From the NCBI GenBank assembly GCA_028023455.1, contig JAQFVV010000553.1, forward strand, positions 60,001-124,000: a DNA stretch of 64,000 nt, given 5' to 3'. A model generated the notes under the pieces. The model did not search any database, was not told the DNA's origin, and saw nothing but the letters and a program-made list of their open reading frames with translations. Position numbers and translations under genes: made by a program. The stretch comes from Epiperipatus broadwayi (Eukaryota > Onychophora > Udeonychophora > Euonychophora > Peripatidae). Below, in pieces: positions 10,377-24,229 of the stretch; positions within the stretch are counted from its first letter, which is position 1, and each line of letters begins with the position of its first letter.

Positions 10377-10700
10377 AATTGTATATATGTATTGGAAAAA
10401 TATTTATCATTTACACAAATATTCATTCTGCCTTATCAGGCACTGAGAAGAAAGACCATGGTGTTTCTTGATCTTAAACTCAGAGGTAAAAAGCCAATAA
10501 ACTCACCACACTGGCTAATGCGTGTTGGTGAGCAGCCCATCCATGTTCGTATACTATATGAATAATCACATAGTAATAACAGCTGCAATGACAAGAACGT
10601 ATGGAGTGGACATTAGGAATTTGCCCTGCTCGGTTCCTTTAAGGCCTCCAAGAGGAATCAAAGGGTCTCCTTTCAGTTAATAGCAAACTTCTTTCTGCAG

Positions 10701-10712
10701 CCGAAATATAAT
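10701..10712. repeat. Target-site duplication of the RTE element, 5' side
   Basis: Identical to 7394-7405. A short AT-rich TATAA-type microsatellite follows directly. Confidence 0.85.
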
Positions 10713-10844
10713 ATAAATATATATATAATATAAATATATATATATTTGTATCTGGTAAAATGAGTTTTATTATTTTATTCTTCTTCCTTTTCTTATGTAT
10801 TGATTTCTATTTTTACATATCATACCATTTACAATTTTTATAAT

Positions 10845-11035
10845 TACTTCAACAATACTATTTTTTATATCAAAACTTTATTCTTACAGTTTCGACTGTC
10901 CTGCAGTCATCATCAGAACTTTTTATAATCCTATTTCTAAAAACCAAAGAGTTCTGATGATGACTGCAGGGCAGTTGAAACTGTAAGAATAAAGTTTTGA
11001 TATAAAAAATAGTATTGTTGAAGTGTTTAAGAAAC
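10845..11035. repeat. Foldback repeat P3 with hammerhead-like core
   Basis: Arms at about 10848-10920 and 10950-11032 are nearly perfect inverted copies ('caaaactttattcttacagt' and its complement). On the plus strand the right arm reads CTGATGA, then a stem-loop (ACTGC-AGG-GCAGT), then GAAAC, as in a hammerhead core. No convincing stem I or stem III is seen. A related foldback lies at 35.0-35.2 kb. Confidence 0.6.
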
Positions 11036-11544
11036 TTGCAAATGGTATGATTTTTATTATTCTTATTATTTTTACATGCTTATAATAGGATGATAATAAC
11101 ATATAATGGATTATATAAAATTTCAGTCTGATTACGGGGGTCACAAGTGTAAAACGGTTGTGCACCATTGGTGTAAACTATTATCAATTTGAAAATTTCT
11201 TTTATACATAATCTTGGATAATTTTCAATTGTTATTTGGAGCAGTTACCAAAAAATTTTAAATATAAAATGATTGATCAACCTATTCTTAAAACAAACAA
11301 GCCTGAATACATTATTTAACATAATTTACAAACTGGCTTCCCAAAACATATTTAAATGAACTTGCAAATAATGCCTGTCTTTGTTATATTAATGCTGATC
11401 TATTCTGTCAGATATAAGATGATCTGTTATATAATTTTCAGTTTATTATACACCAATAAAATAAGCATTGATACACGAAAAAGCGGAATGTTTTTATTAG
11501 CAAACAATTATTGTTTTATATTAATCAACCAGCTTATAATTGCA
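11036..11544. other. AT-rich sequence, no gene recognised
   Basis: Only short chance frames; nothing recognised. Confidence 0.35.
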
Positions 11545-11805
11545 AATATTAATTTACACAAAGACTAAACTCTCTATACAGTAGCGCTATTCAGTGCAAG
11601 CCAGAGTAATCAATGAAGGTTTGTGCATAAAATTGCTATCTAGTGCCTATTCATCCAATATCCCCAAACTAGTTTCTAGCTTGTGGCTTCTGGCATCCAT
11701 TGATTACTCTGCTTGCACCGATTGGTGCTATTATATGGAGAGTTTAGCCTCTGTGTAAACAGCTTGTGTAAGGATAAAGAATGGTGATCATGTGATGTTT
11801 AGCAG
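11545..11805. mobile_element. P2 copy with inverted ends
   Basis: 'actaaactctctatacagta' near 11568 and 'tatggagagtttagcctctg' near 11734 are inverted ends. Between them, 'atccccaaactagtttctag' is the reverse complement of the P2 hammerhead 3' half. The CTGATGA half is missing. Confidence 0.55.
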
Positions 11806-12605
11806 TTAAATATTAATTTAGATGAAATTCTAATGATTTTAATGAGCACATAAATAATTTTATGGCTTACGAATATTTGTTTTATTGCTATATAAAAACC
11901 TGAAGATTAGATAAAAGATCATTTTTTATCAGGCAAAATAAATTGTCATTAATATAGCAAAAAGTGGATATTATTTACAAGTTCTTTGGGAATCTCTCTT
12001 GTGAATTCTTTTAGTAATGTATTCCAACATAGTTGAATATTTACTACAAACAATTTATTGGAAATTATGCCGACGTCAGGAAGGCTCTTGACTGTCAATT
12101 TTATTAAATAAAATAACAGTTATTATTTTTTATTAATTATATATTTGGAATTGTACTTTTTTTTATTATCATAACTATGGAATTATATTTTTATACATTT
12201 AAACATTTTGAATGTTTAACCAAGAAATGTTGCTGCAGTTTTTATTATTGTTATAATTTTCTGAGCATGCACAAAAGACAAGCGCTATGACTCTAACCAT
12301 TAATGCTGAAAGCATGCTCGGAAAATTATGACAATAATAAAAACTGCATTACCTTTTCATGGCTAAACATTGAAAATGTTTAAATACATGAATTATAATT
12401 AGCACAAGAAATGAAAAATAATATTTTTTTGATTTAGGAATTAAGCATTTATTCTGGTAGCCATATTAGTGTTCTATGTCTTCAGACATGTTTGTTTCAT
12501 AAATAGATCTATGTCCTTAGTGTTGAAAATTTACTAAGTTATAAAATTATTTATATACTCATTAAAATCATTAGATTTTCATTTAAATTAATATTTGAAA
12601 CAGGA
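11805..12605. repeat. ~800-bp foldback with inner hairpin
   Basis: 'ttctaatgattttaatgagc' near 11830 is mirrored near 12560. The centre (about 12170-12410) is itself a long hairpin in which 'tttattattgttataatttt' is mirrored around 12290. A diverged direct copy of part of the left arm (11870-12030) lies at about 12690-12960, with an internal ~45-bp repeat around 12780-12880. Confidence 0.5.
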
Positions 12606-13015
12606 AGCTGACTTCATTAATATAAAAACAAAAAACATGAGCCAATAAGAAATTTCGGCCTTTTTGAATACCAATGCTTGATTTATTTATTATATAGAAA
12701 AATGAACATCAGATAAAAATGATTATCTTATGTCTGACAAAATAGATTGTCATTTATATAACAAAAGATGGTTGGTATTTACAAGTTCATTTAAATGATT
12801 TCAAACATGGTTGGTTTTTTCCAATTCATCTAAATGATTTCAAAAATGTTTCATATTTACAAGTTCATTTAAATGATTTTTTTGGAAATCTAGCCCATGA
12901 ATGACCTTAATAATGATTCCAAAATTGTTTGTTCTGTAAATAGGTTTATATTCTTGATGTTACATATTTGATAAACCGTACAATTATTTTGTGCTTATTA
13001 AAATTATTATAATAT

Positions 13016-14470
13016 GCCATCTATAATAAAGTACACAATACCAATTTCCCGACACATTCATTTTCTCATTGATCATATTATCTATTAGAGTTTCTTAAAA
13101 TGTTCTCACATCTCCACAAATCATATTTTAATTAAAATTATATTCCTCCTCTCCCTTCCACTGATTTACATATAGAAGAAAATCCTTCATAGATTATTAA
13201 CACTTCCATTTATTTTTTTAAGGGCAAGAATTTATTTAGATAGCTTAACTAGCAGTGAAATATCAAAAAGGAACTTATTTATAAGAGAATCCAAACCATT
13301 TTATGCATTCAGCAATTGCTTTTCAAGTCCACCAAACCTGCCACTATAACCATATGATATGACAGTCATTAATTGTGGGTGTCACAGTTTGTGTTTCTTC
13401 AAATCTTGTTGTAGATTAATAGTTATTAAACTCTAATTATGAAGCAAATAAACATAGCTATCATGGATTATCCGGAATATGTTGATTATTTGCTTTTAAG
13501 AAGATCATATCCAGCTGGCTTTATTATAGGATTTGAAAAAATAAATTTGTTTGGAATCATAGAGCAATTCCATTTTATTACCTACAATTCCTTCAATGTA
13601 GATTCATAGTTGAACATCCAAAAAGATGATTATAATTTGAGATACATCTTGAAGTGGTGAAGCTATATCTTGGGTTATTGGGGATTTCACTTTGCATAGT
13701 GGCTTTTTATACAAATACCAGATGTACCCGGTCTTATAAAGGCCTGTTGTTTTTAATTGATTGCTTTAACAATTTTTTTAAGATTTAATGTAAATTAAAC
13801 AAAACATTTTAATATTATATAAATAAATTTCCGAATTTAAGAAAGCTAAATTGAACTTTACATTTTTAAATATATCTGTTATATTTGCTTACTTTACAGC
13901 TTCAAATATATATTTACTGGAACACTTTTTGAATGAATTTTTTTTTCTGACAGAGTTAGATTTATTTATAATTACCATTTATTAATGCTGGAATACAAAA
14001 ACACTGGCCTTTGAGCCCATAATTTTTGTGATTTTTTAAAAATTAAATATATTTATATTTTTTAATTGGTTGCTTCAATAATTTTTATTAAAGATTTAAT
14101 GTAAATATGTTTTTTTATTATTAAACATTTCTAAATATATTATACATCTGAATTATCCTTGAAGGATCGGCAGGCCATGAAGCATGGACCATCTTAATGC
14201 TAAATTATAAATTGATGTTTGTGGCTGTTTTTGAAGATGACTATGAACCTTAGCTGTGAAATATTTCTGTTCTTAAAAGCACTTATACTGATTTTTTCCC
14301 CAGTGTTTTTATTTTGGAATTACTTCCCGTAGTGGTTATAAATTAGAAATATGATATCAGACAAACATTCATACATCCACCAATCAGACAACAGAGAAAA
14401 TAAGGATTTTCTATATAAGATTTCCATAAATAGCTTCTCAAAGATAGTTTATTGACTTGATGATTAAATT
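13016..14470. other. AT-rich sequence, no gene recognised
   Basis: No domain, RNA gene or clear repeat unit was recognised. Confidence 0.35.
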
Positions 14471-14473
14471 TGA

Positions 14474-14564
14474 ATCAAGCATTGTTAGCCGAGAGGTCAG
14501 TGCAGTGACTTTGCAAGCAAGTAGTTGGTTGCAGACAGTTGTTGCAGGTTTGCCTCCTGCTGAT
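14474..14564 (+). repeat. tRNA-derived SINE head
   Basis: Contains an excellent polymerase III A box (TTAGCCGAGAGG) and a degenerate B box (CAGGTTTGCCTCC) with a T-arm-like stem GCAGG/CCTGC. The outer ends AGCATTG and TGATGCT can pair like an acceptor stem. The distance between boxes suggests a long variable arm, as in tRNA-Leu or tRNA-Ser. It is probably a tRNA-derived SINE 5' region rather than a working tRNA. Confidence 0.5.
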
Positions 14565-14744
14565 GCTATGACATAGGAAAAAAAATCTTCTTACTCTTCT
14601 ACTTTTCATCTATAAAAATACTTTAGTTAGCATTTATACTTGTGATTATCATGACCATGTATCCTGTTTGTCTGAAGATCTGTGATGATCTCATTTTAGT
14701 TGTACTTATACGTTGAATGGTCTAACAATAAGTCATAAAGGTCT

Positions 14745-14940
14745 TTTAAAAAATTTTAAACTTTATTTAAATTTACCAATTACATTCAACTGTTACTATA
14801 GCACTCAGATTAGTATCTACACAATAGTTTGAGGATATTATCTTCCTCCCTTCTTCAGGTGTCACTGGCCTGACTAGTGAAAGTACTATCATGTGATTTG
14901 AACCTGGATCTTTAGATTCATGAATATTAAAAAAATAAAT
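14745..14940 (-). repeat. SINE-like repeat S1, copy 1
   Basis: On the minus strand it has a B-box-like 'caggttcaaatca', then 'cacctgaagaagggaggaag', then the family tail 'acagttgaatgtaattggta' and 'taaataaagttt'. Same family as copies at 15.4, 31.4, 37.0 and 63.1 kb. Confidence 0.65.
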
Positions 14941-15339
14941 ATGTACAAAGTATCTATAGAAAATCTTTATTTAATCGTAATAGCATGGTATAGCATGCTT
15001 TCGCCTACTGAGTAGGCATAAATATAGCACTTATTTTAAGAGGAGCTTAAACTTTTATGTTTTCCAATGATTTTTAAAATTTACATGGTAAGAAATTGCT
15101 ATTTGATTAAATGTATCCAAGTCAATTTTTTTTATTGTATTGACGAAATTATAAAAAAGAAAGGTATGTAAGAACAAAAATAATGATATTTGTGATCAAA
15201 CTATTAAGATTAGCAAGTGATGGATATTTAGTTATGTTTTTGAAAATCTTAAACATGTAGATAAAATAATTATTGTCACTGCATCTTAATAACATAAAGT
15301 TTATTAATATTTATGGTAGAACTTTAAAATTAAGATTTA

Positions 15340-15597
15340 GAACAAGTTGCATTAGAAAACTGGTATTGAATTTTAAGGAATTGCTCTAGGTTCAAATCTC
15401 ATGGTAGTATGGTCACTAGTCAGGCAAGCAACACCTGAAGAAGAGGGAACGGTAATATCACTTGAAAGGTTGTATTAAATACTAACCTGTGTACTATTAC
15501 TAATAGTCGAATGTAATTGGAACATTTAAATAAAGATAATTTTGTAAAGGCATTCATTATTTATTATTAGATGGTGGAAATAGTCCAACATATTAGT
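15340..15597 (+). repeat. SINE-like repeat S1, copy 2
   Basis: B-box-like 'aggttcaaatctc', then 'acctgaagaagagggaac', then the tail 'gtcgaatgtaattggaac'. It ends in 'gatggtggaaatagtccaac', the same terminal motif that closes the copy at 36.9-37.2 kb. It lies only ~400 bp from copy 1 in the opposite orientation. Confidence 0.65.
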
Positions 15598-16039
15598 ACA
15601 GCATTTATCTTATGTTTATTTGGTTATTGCTTTTCCAGATCTATTATATTTATTTGCTGTTTCAATGTTTCATCATCTTACTTTTTAATTCAGATTTTTA
15701 GTCAATTTTGTTGCGTTAGTTTATGAGAAACTTCACACCTATAAATGTCCACTTGTGTAAGGAATTACTACGTTAACATCTGAATATAGAATACTTTTTG
15801 TTATGCAGTATATTAAACCAAATATCTACACTGGTTATGTTCTTCTAGATCTACCATCAGATTTGAAAATACTTTACCATCTGTCAGTTGTGTGATCTCT
15901 AAGAGGCATCTCTAGAAATAAAAGCCATAAATGTAATACAGGATCAAACTAAATCCCAAACGCGTATTTTACTCTTCTTTTGATAATTCAGAGAATTTTA
16001 TAATATACAAGATGGAATAATACTCTAGCTTTAAATTGG

Positions 16040-16612
16040 ACGAAAATACTTCTGAATAGTTTGAAATAATTCAAACTATTTTATGGCACTGGAACCACAA
16101 ATTTCAGGATTGTGCATGAAGAGCATTGAGTTGATTAAAATAATTCAAACTATTTTATGGCACTGAGACCATGAATTGCAATATTGTGCATGAAAAGCAT
16201 TGAATAGTTTAAAACGATTTAAACTTTTATGGCACTGAAACCATGGATTGCGAGAATGTGCATGAAGAGCATTGAATTGCTTGAAATGATTCAAGCTATT
16301 TTATGGGTCTGAAACCATGAATTGCAAGATTGTGTATAAAGAGCATCATTAAAACCATAAATTGCAAGATTGTGTATGAAAAGCACTGAATTGTTTGAAA
16401 TGATTCAAACTATTTTATGCACCAAAACCATAAATTGCAAGTATGTGCATGAAGAGCATTGAATTGTTTAAAATGATTCAAACTATTTTATGGCACTGAA
16501 ACCACGAATTGCAAGATTGGGCATGAAAAGCATTGAATTGTTTGAAATGATTCAAATTAATTTTACGGCACTAAAACCATCAATTGCAAGATTGTGAATG
16601 AAGAGCATTAAA
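16040..16612 (+). repeat. ~88-bp tandem repeat, about six copies
   Basis: The unit contains 'gaaatgattcaaactatttt', 'atggcactgaaaccatgaat' and 'tgtgcatgaagagcattgaa'. One unit (about 16345-16390) is shortened. A stray relative lies near 17455-17495. Confidence 0.75.
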
Positions 16613-18234
16613 GATGATTCATGAAGGTATAAAACACAGTCACATTTTGCTGCATAAGTTGTTATTTAGGCATTTTATCACCCCAACATTTTTGCATCAA
16701 ATATCTAAACTATATTATGTAAAACATGTTGATTCAGAGATGGCGCTGCAGACAGTTTGGAAAGAGAATCAGCCCCTGTTTCAAATGGGACAAACTATGT
16801 AAGATTTGTCTTATGGAATAATCTTATAGGTAATATAGAATTTATTGCATATCCAAAACATCCTCAACACCAAAAATGAATTGTTCACCTATCTCTAGCA
16901 TGTATCAACCTTGAAATATACTCTGAAACATTTAAATCTATCAGAAACAGGTGGATTTTATGTAGAAAAAGTAGTTCTGAACCATATATTCCTGCCTATC
17001 CAGAGAATCCTGGATTATGTTACATTGAAAACACAATGATTCGAGCTGGTTTTTGTATTCAGTTATACATATTTATTACATCTTTACTGACTTACAAAAC
17101 AATCAAAAACTTGTTCAATAGTTTGAACTTCAATCAATTCTGAATCCTAGTGATATACAGATTGTGTGTCTTTTAGAGATCTGGATTTACTTCCATCTGT
17201 GGAGTTATATTCTACCAAGTCAAGGCTGACTGGATATCTGTCCAAACTTCCTGTAATAATATCATTAAATCACTGCATATGTTAAATAGTGACATAGTTA
17301 TTGACTACAAAAAATGCCAAGGCGTTACTGAATGTGGATCATGAGGTATAACATGAAATTAATGACATTTTATACCATTATCAGTCATCTTCAGTGCTCT
17401 GTCTGCAATCATGAAAACTTAAAAACCATGTGAAAAGATTGTTGTAGCTTATGGTTTCATTGCCATAGTTTGAATCATTTCAATGTTTTAGTAGAAAGAC
17501 ACAAATTTAGAATAAAAATTTAATGGTAGTTCCTTCCTTATTCTATCATGGGTAATTAAGGTATAAAAACAATGTCACCTTTCATTCCATAACTCATGGT
17601 TCAGATATGCTGGTGCTTTAGAATTTTTTTGGTAAATAGCCAAACTATGTAACTAATGTAGATGGCAGTACAGTAACCTTGCACAGAGAGCTATTTACCA
17701 GTCACTTTTTACTGGAACATACTGAATATATGTTTTGTCTCAGTGTAAGTCATAATATGAACTATCAATCTTCATTCAAATCCCTAATTTTGGGAGACAT
17801 AGTGGTAGAAATTTTGAATAAAAATTCTAACTTTGATGTTTTAACATGATATTATCTTATGTATTTAGAAACATATATCTTACTAGTTAAAAGATGACAT
17901 CCAAATATCATGATAAAAAACTAACACCTTATTGAGTCTTAGTAATAGTGATTTTCTCTTGCTGTACATAATAACCCATATATCGTAATAAAAAATATAT
18001 CAAAAGGAAGTGACGTGATTAAATTTATGCTTTCAATAAATGATATCATCATGTATTGAAATCTTTATTGCAACTATTTTTTGCAATACCGATTTTAAAA
18101 CCAATATCATGTCTTTTAATTTTTCAGCAGAAAACGTTTCTTTTTGAAATACTTCAACACCATGTCTGATTGTAACTCTACAATGTTTTATATTCTTTGC
18201 CATATCTTCCTATTAAAAACAACTGACATTACAT
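16613..18234. other. No gene recognised
   Basis: Short frames only. A 62-codon frame at 16614-16802 directly follows the tandem array but has no recognisable motif and is not called. Confidence 0.35.
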
Positions 18235-18560
18235 ATTAATAATTTTTATTAGCACTCATTAGACTAGATATTATCCAATAGTGAATAATATTTCTGTAAT
18301 GTAATTTTCATCATACCACTCTTATGCAAGGTAGGGGATGTTTTCTATCAAATTTTAACACCTTGTGAAGGGATACAATTATAAACATAAGATCAAAGAC
18401 GTGAAAAAGTTCTATGATTCCCAAGATGCACATTTTGTGCTAAAACAGCACTCATATCAGTTGGCCCAGATCACAATGTTTTATACATATCTATATCCTT
18501 GGTCAGTATACACTACAGAAATATATTTAACACAAATATTTAACAAAGTTCTATAGGCAG
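18235..18560. repeat. Diverged P1 relative (copy f)
   Basis: Starts with 'tttttattagcactcattag' and ends with a P1-like arm; 'tcatatcagttggcccagat' corresponds to the hammerhead region in reverse complement. The core is interrupted. A relative begins at 19845, and another piece of the same family lies inverted at about 31195-31300. Confidence 0.5.
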
Positions 18561-18577
18561 AAATTAAGGTTACAATC

Positions 18578-19643
<1,066 letters not shown>

Positions 19644-19844
19644 TGATAATTTTTAACAGATGTAAATGTTTAAACATTTCAATATGTTAATATTTGTTGA
19701 ATTTTTATATAAAAATCACCGTCAAATGTCAATGGACAGTAATTAAGGAAAGTAACAAATAATAAATGCTTTCTGTATTCAAAAGTATACACTTTTAAAT
19801 GCAATCTCTTGATGATATATAGACTAAAGTACTACAGTATTTAT

Positions 19845-20395
19845 TTATAAATTTTTATTAGTCATTCATTAGACTAGAGATTTTTCAATAATGAATAATA
19901 TACAAATTAAAAAGCGTATGAAACACTTGAATGAGAAGCTATACAGATTCCAAAAATTATTATACACTAAACACTTTCGAGGCCATTTGCCTCATATTCA
20001 TAGCGGTAATGTGAGCTGCAGAACGAGGAAATAGGGCAAGGAAACACAGCAGTATGCAAAACGTATGCAAATGAGCTAGATAGTCCAATGTTTGCAGATG
20101 TCAAAGGAGTTTATCCTGTCTATTGATAGCGTAATTATTGCCATTAATGAAGTATGCTTCTCTGATTTCCCGCTATTTCCAGTGTAATTTTCATTACACC
20201 ACTCTCATACAAAGTAAGAACTGGTTTCTATTCACTTTCAACACCTTGTAGATGGTTGTAATCATAAATATATGACCAAAGACATGTGAAAAAGATCTAT
20301 GATCCCCATGACATACATTTCATGCTGAATCAGTACTCATCAGTTGGCCCAGATAATAATTTCTTACACGTATCTTTATCATTGTTTAGTATTTA
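19845..20395. repeat. Diverged P1 relative (copy g) with insertion
   Basis: The two halves match copy f, but about 270 bp (roughly 19905-20178) are inserted. The insert contains 'cgaggccatttgcctcatat', which on the minus strand resembles a hammerhead stem II followed by CGAAA. Confidence 0.45.
20301..20354 (-). ncRNA. Hammerhead ribozyme motif, P1 copy g
   Basis: On the minus strand CTGATGA is at 20337-20343, stem II GTACTG/CAGCAT has one mismatch, and GAAA is at 20318-20321. A GTC cleavage triplet follows, then ATGGGGATC, which pairs partly with the upstream GATCTGGGCCAA-type strand. The core is intact but the stems are weaker than in other copies. Confidence 0.45.
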
Positions 20396-20689
20396 TTTAT
20401 GGTTTAAGGATAGAAAGCTAATAACCTTCTACAATTCCTTATAAATAATAAAATGTTTTTCAAGTGAATGTTACAAATTGATTTTTTTGAACAGATGTAA
20501 ATGTTTAAATATTTTACTATATGGAAATATCTATTGAATTTTCATCAGATGACAATAGACAGTAATTAATGAAAATAGCAAACTGTAAACACTTTCTGCT
20601 TTTAAATATAGTCTTTTAATAGTCTATCTAGGAGTGACTTTTTAATATGAAAATTCAACAGATATTTCCACATATTGAAATATATGTAT

Positions 20690-22107
20690 ATATATATATT
20701 GAAGCATTTTCCCCATCTGACTAGGTTTCTGTTACACATAAAATGCGTGAGTTGATCAAATTATGAAGAAGAAGAAAGTTGCATTCCTAGTTCTAAAACC
20801 ATAACTATATTTCCTGATCAACTCTACCTAGGTCTTATTATGATTTACACTATTGACAGAATCCACTTTTATTTCTTTTATAAGGGTGCCAGGATTCATA
20901 TAAGAATCCACTGAAATCCATCGCATCGTGTCTTGAAAATTAAAAAGAAAAATGATTTTAAAAGAATCGGTATCCTATTTTACTGTTACTAAAGTTATTT
21001 TCTAGATATTATTATTCCTGGAGCTTAGTCAACACATACTGGCAAAGATAAATTATACTTTCAACTCTTAACAAACTAACATTAATAAATTTAGTAATAA
21101 ACATTAATAACTATCATTAATAATGTACAATGAAAAAAGTTGATAAAAGTAAAATCTCTTTTATTCTAACAAACTTAAAATATTTTTTAAGTTAAATAAT
21201 TAAATAACATTGGAAAGTACATATGCTAATCCAGACATGAATCCATTAATTAAAAAAAAACAGTTAAAGTTTTTAGGTAAACAAGTCTCTTGAATAATAA
21301 AATTGAAGTCTCTATCGGGATTATTTTAAACTTATTTTTTTAAAGAGTTGTTTGCAAACTTTAAGTCACAATTGGGAAAAGTTAATCTTAGCTTACCAGT
21401 AAGTTTAGTGAGTTCATGAAGATTGTAGATTACAAAGCATAGTTTTTCCTGAGTTAGAATGAACTCGTGGCGATTAGTTTTAACTTGTAATTGGTCCTGG
21501 TTCTAAAGGCTAGTCATGAAAGCTTTTCTGGGTTTGATCGTCTTCATGATTAACGATGTCAAAAGCTTCGGTTTATTCCCACATGAAGAATTATTTCATT
21601 GTAGAGTGGTTCTGGATTCCATGACCCAGGACCAGCCAAAAAAAAAAAAACAGACAATCCAAGCCATTGATCTAACTGGTCTCTTCCTTTTTACATTCAG
21701 GGTCCAGTTTTCAGACTTCTGCGCATATCTTTTGTTTGTCAAAAATGCATGTTGATAATCTTGTGCATTCTTTTGTATTTTTCAGTTACAAAGTCTTTAT
21801 TTTTTTAGCATAATTCTGCCATCTTTAATTAGCTAAAATATTTTTCTTTTAGCTTATCTGGGTTAGTAATTTATGTGACTTTTGTTCTTCTCAATTTTTA
21901 CTTTTATTTTTAATTAGATAAAAAAAATATGGACAAAAAATTTAACTTTCATTGTACGTTTTAAAAAAATAAACTATACAAACTAAAAAAAAAATTAATT
22001 GCATCTTTTTAATAAGATCGCTAAATTTACTTTTTCTTCTTAGCTTTTAACTATCTTACCGAATGCCAATATATTTGTACCATATAAATAAATGGTACAA
22101 TACCACT
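20690..22107 (+). repeat. 1.4-kb direct duplication, copy A
   Basis: About 1.4 kb is repeated in the same orientation at 22712-24094 with modest divergence. Both copies contain a short open frame starting MKAFLGL (21516 and 23529). The frames diverge after an A-run of different length, so a conserved protein is not supported. Confidence 0.75.
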
Positions 22108-22711
22108 GGCATCAGGAGATGAGAATAAAATAGGGGTTTAAACTAATTTTATTCTTAAGTTTTAAGTCTTTAATCGGTTTTCTTTTTTTTGTATTAGCAT
22201 GCTGATATATTTTTGTAGATTCACTCACAAGTGACATGTGGCTTTAAAGTCCACATTTAAGTCTAACACTGCAGGAATGAAAAACATTTCCCCACTCACC
22301 TGTGTCCTTTCTGCTCAAGCATAATACTAACAATAAGAAGCTTAAGTCATAAGCACAATATGAGCATTGCTCATTCTTTTGATTCTCACAGGCTAGCAGT
22401 GACTTGGTCCACCCTCCCATTTCTCAGGAACCCTGCTAGAAATTGATCTTATGTTACATACTGTGTACAAAGATTCGGGGATATGCTTTTTCTCCTCTCC
22501 AGTATCTGCCTACCCATTCCAATACTTGTGAGTTACATCTACATCAGCCACAATCATGTTTGTATAATCCAGTTTAGTTAGTTAGTTAATTTTTTTTAAA
22601 CTACTATTCATTCTCAAGCTCTGGGTTTTTGGGTCATCATTGTAATGTTCTTTATACTATTACAACATATCTCAGGTTGTGGTTGTTGTATTGAAACCTC
22701 ACATCGGGAAG
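22108..22711. other. Spacer between the 1.4-kb duplicates
   Basis: Single-copy within the window and somewhat less AT-rich. No gene recognised. Confidence 0.4.
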
Positions 22712-24094
22712 CCACTGAAGCATTTTGCCCATCTTACTAGGTCTCTGTTATAATAAAATGCATGAGTTGATCAAATTATGAAAAGGAAGAAAGTTGCATT
22801 CTTATCTCTAAAACCATAACTATATTTCCTGATCAACTCTTCCTAGGAATTATTACAATTTATGCTATTGACAGTATCAGCTTTTATTTCTTTTATAAGG
22901 GTGCCAGGATTCATATAAGAATCCACTGAAATCTGTCACATCGCGCCTCACAAATTAAAAAGAAAAATGTTTTTAAAAGAATCGGTATCCTATTTTACTG
23001 TTACTAAGGTTATTTTCTAGATATTATTATTCCTGGAGCTTAGTCAACACATATTGGCAAAGGTAAATTATACTTTCAACTCTTAACAAACTAACATTAA
23101 TAAATTTAATAACAAACATTAATAACTATCATTAATAATGTACAATGAAAAAAGTTGATAAAAGTAAAATCTCTTTTATTCTAACAAACTTAAAATATTT
23201 TTAAGTTAAATAATTAAATAACATTGGAAAGTACACATGCTAATTCGGACACGAATCCATTAATAAAAAAACCAGTTAAATTTCTTCTGTAAACAAGTCT
23301 CTTGAATAATAAATTTGAATTCTTTATCAGGATTATTTTAAGCTTATTTTTTTTAAAGAATTGTTTGCAAACTTTAAGTCACAATCAGGAAAAGTTAATC
23401 TTAGCTTACCAGTAAGTTTAGTGAGTTCACAAAGATTGTAGATTACTATGCATAGTTTTTCCTGAATTAGAATGAGCTCATGGCCATTAGTTTTAACTTG
23501 TTTTTGGTCCTGGTTCTAAAGGCTAGTCATGAAAGCTTTTCTGGGCTTGATGGTCTTCATGATGAACGATGTCAAAAGCTTCAGTTTACTCCCACATGAA
23601 GAATTATTTCATCGTAGAGTGGTCCTGGATTCCGTGACCCAGGACCAGCCAAAAAAAACCAGACAATCCAAGCCATTGATCTACCTTGTCTCTTCCTTTT
23701 TATATTCAGGGTCCAGTTTTCATACTTCTGAGCATATCTTTTGTTTGTCAAAAATACACATTGATAATCTTGTGCATTCTTTTGTATTTATCAGTTACAA
23801 AGTCTTTATTTTTTTTAGCATAATTCTGCCATCTTTAATTAGCTAATATATTTTTCTTTTAGCTTATCTGGATTAGTAATTTGTGTGTCTTTTGTTCTTT
23901 CCAATTTTTACTTTTATTTTTAATTAGATAAAAAAAAAATATGGATGAAAAATTTAACTTCCATTGTACATTTAAAAAAAATAAACTATACAAACTAAAA
24001 AAAAAATTAATTGCTTTTTTTTAATAAGATCGCTAAATTTACTTTTTCTTCTTAGCTTTTAACTATCTTACCGAATGTAAATAAATGGCACAAT
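22712..24094 (+). repeat. 1.4-kb direct duplication, copy B
   Basis: Partner of 20690-22107. It starts at 'gaagcattttgcccatctta' and ends at 'cttaccgaatgtaaataaat'. Confidence 0.75.
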
Positions 24095-24095
24095 A

Positions 24096-24197
24096 TATAT
24101 AAAAGACATAATTTGCGGGTTCATCCATGTTAAAATATTTTAAAATACTGACGTTTTTACACGGATGAACCCGCAAAATATGTCTTTTATATATGGA
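24096..24197. repeat. Small hairpin repeat
   Basis: 'tatataaaagacataatttg' and 'cgggttcatccatgt' are mirrored by 'acggatgaacccgcaaaata' and 'tgtcttttatatat', around a loop near 24145. Confidence 0.7.
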
Positions 24198-24229
24198 ACC
24201 CATGTAAATCTTTGTATCAATATATATAT

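Larger units (their letters stand above)
7406..10700 (-). mobile_element. Full-length RTE-clade non-LTR retrotransposon
   Basis: A 3.3-kb element bounded exactly by two identical 12-bp direct repeats. On its coding strand it has a ~325-bp 5' leader (10377-10700), one long EN-RT frame, a C-terminal segment in another frame, and a short 3' end finishing in a GAT repeat (7406-7422 on the plus strand). That tail, a single ORF with APE endonuclease and RT, and a tiny 3' UTR are typical of RTE elements. The intact duplication and nearly open frame indicate a recent insertion. 5'-truncated relatives lie at 3505-3660 and 39228-39405. Confidence 0.9.

Noticed and set aside
21516-21755. MKAFLGL frames shared by the two 1.4-kb duplicates, and an antisense AFDIVNH resembling RT motif A
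   Set aside because: The frames diverge after an A-run, and the antisense match is a few residues with stops and no neighbouring RT motifs.
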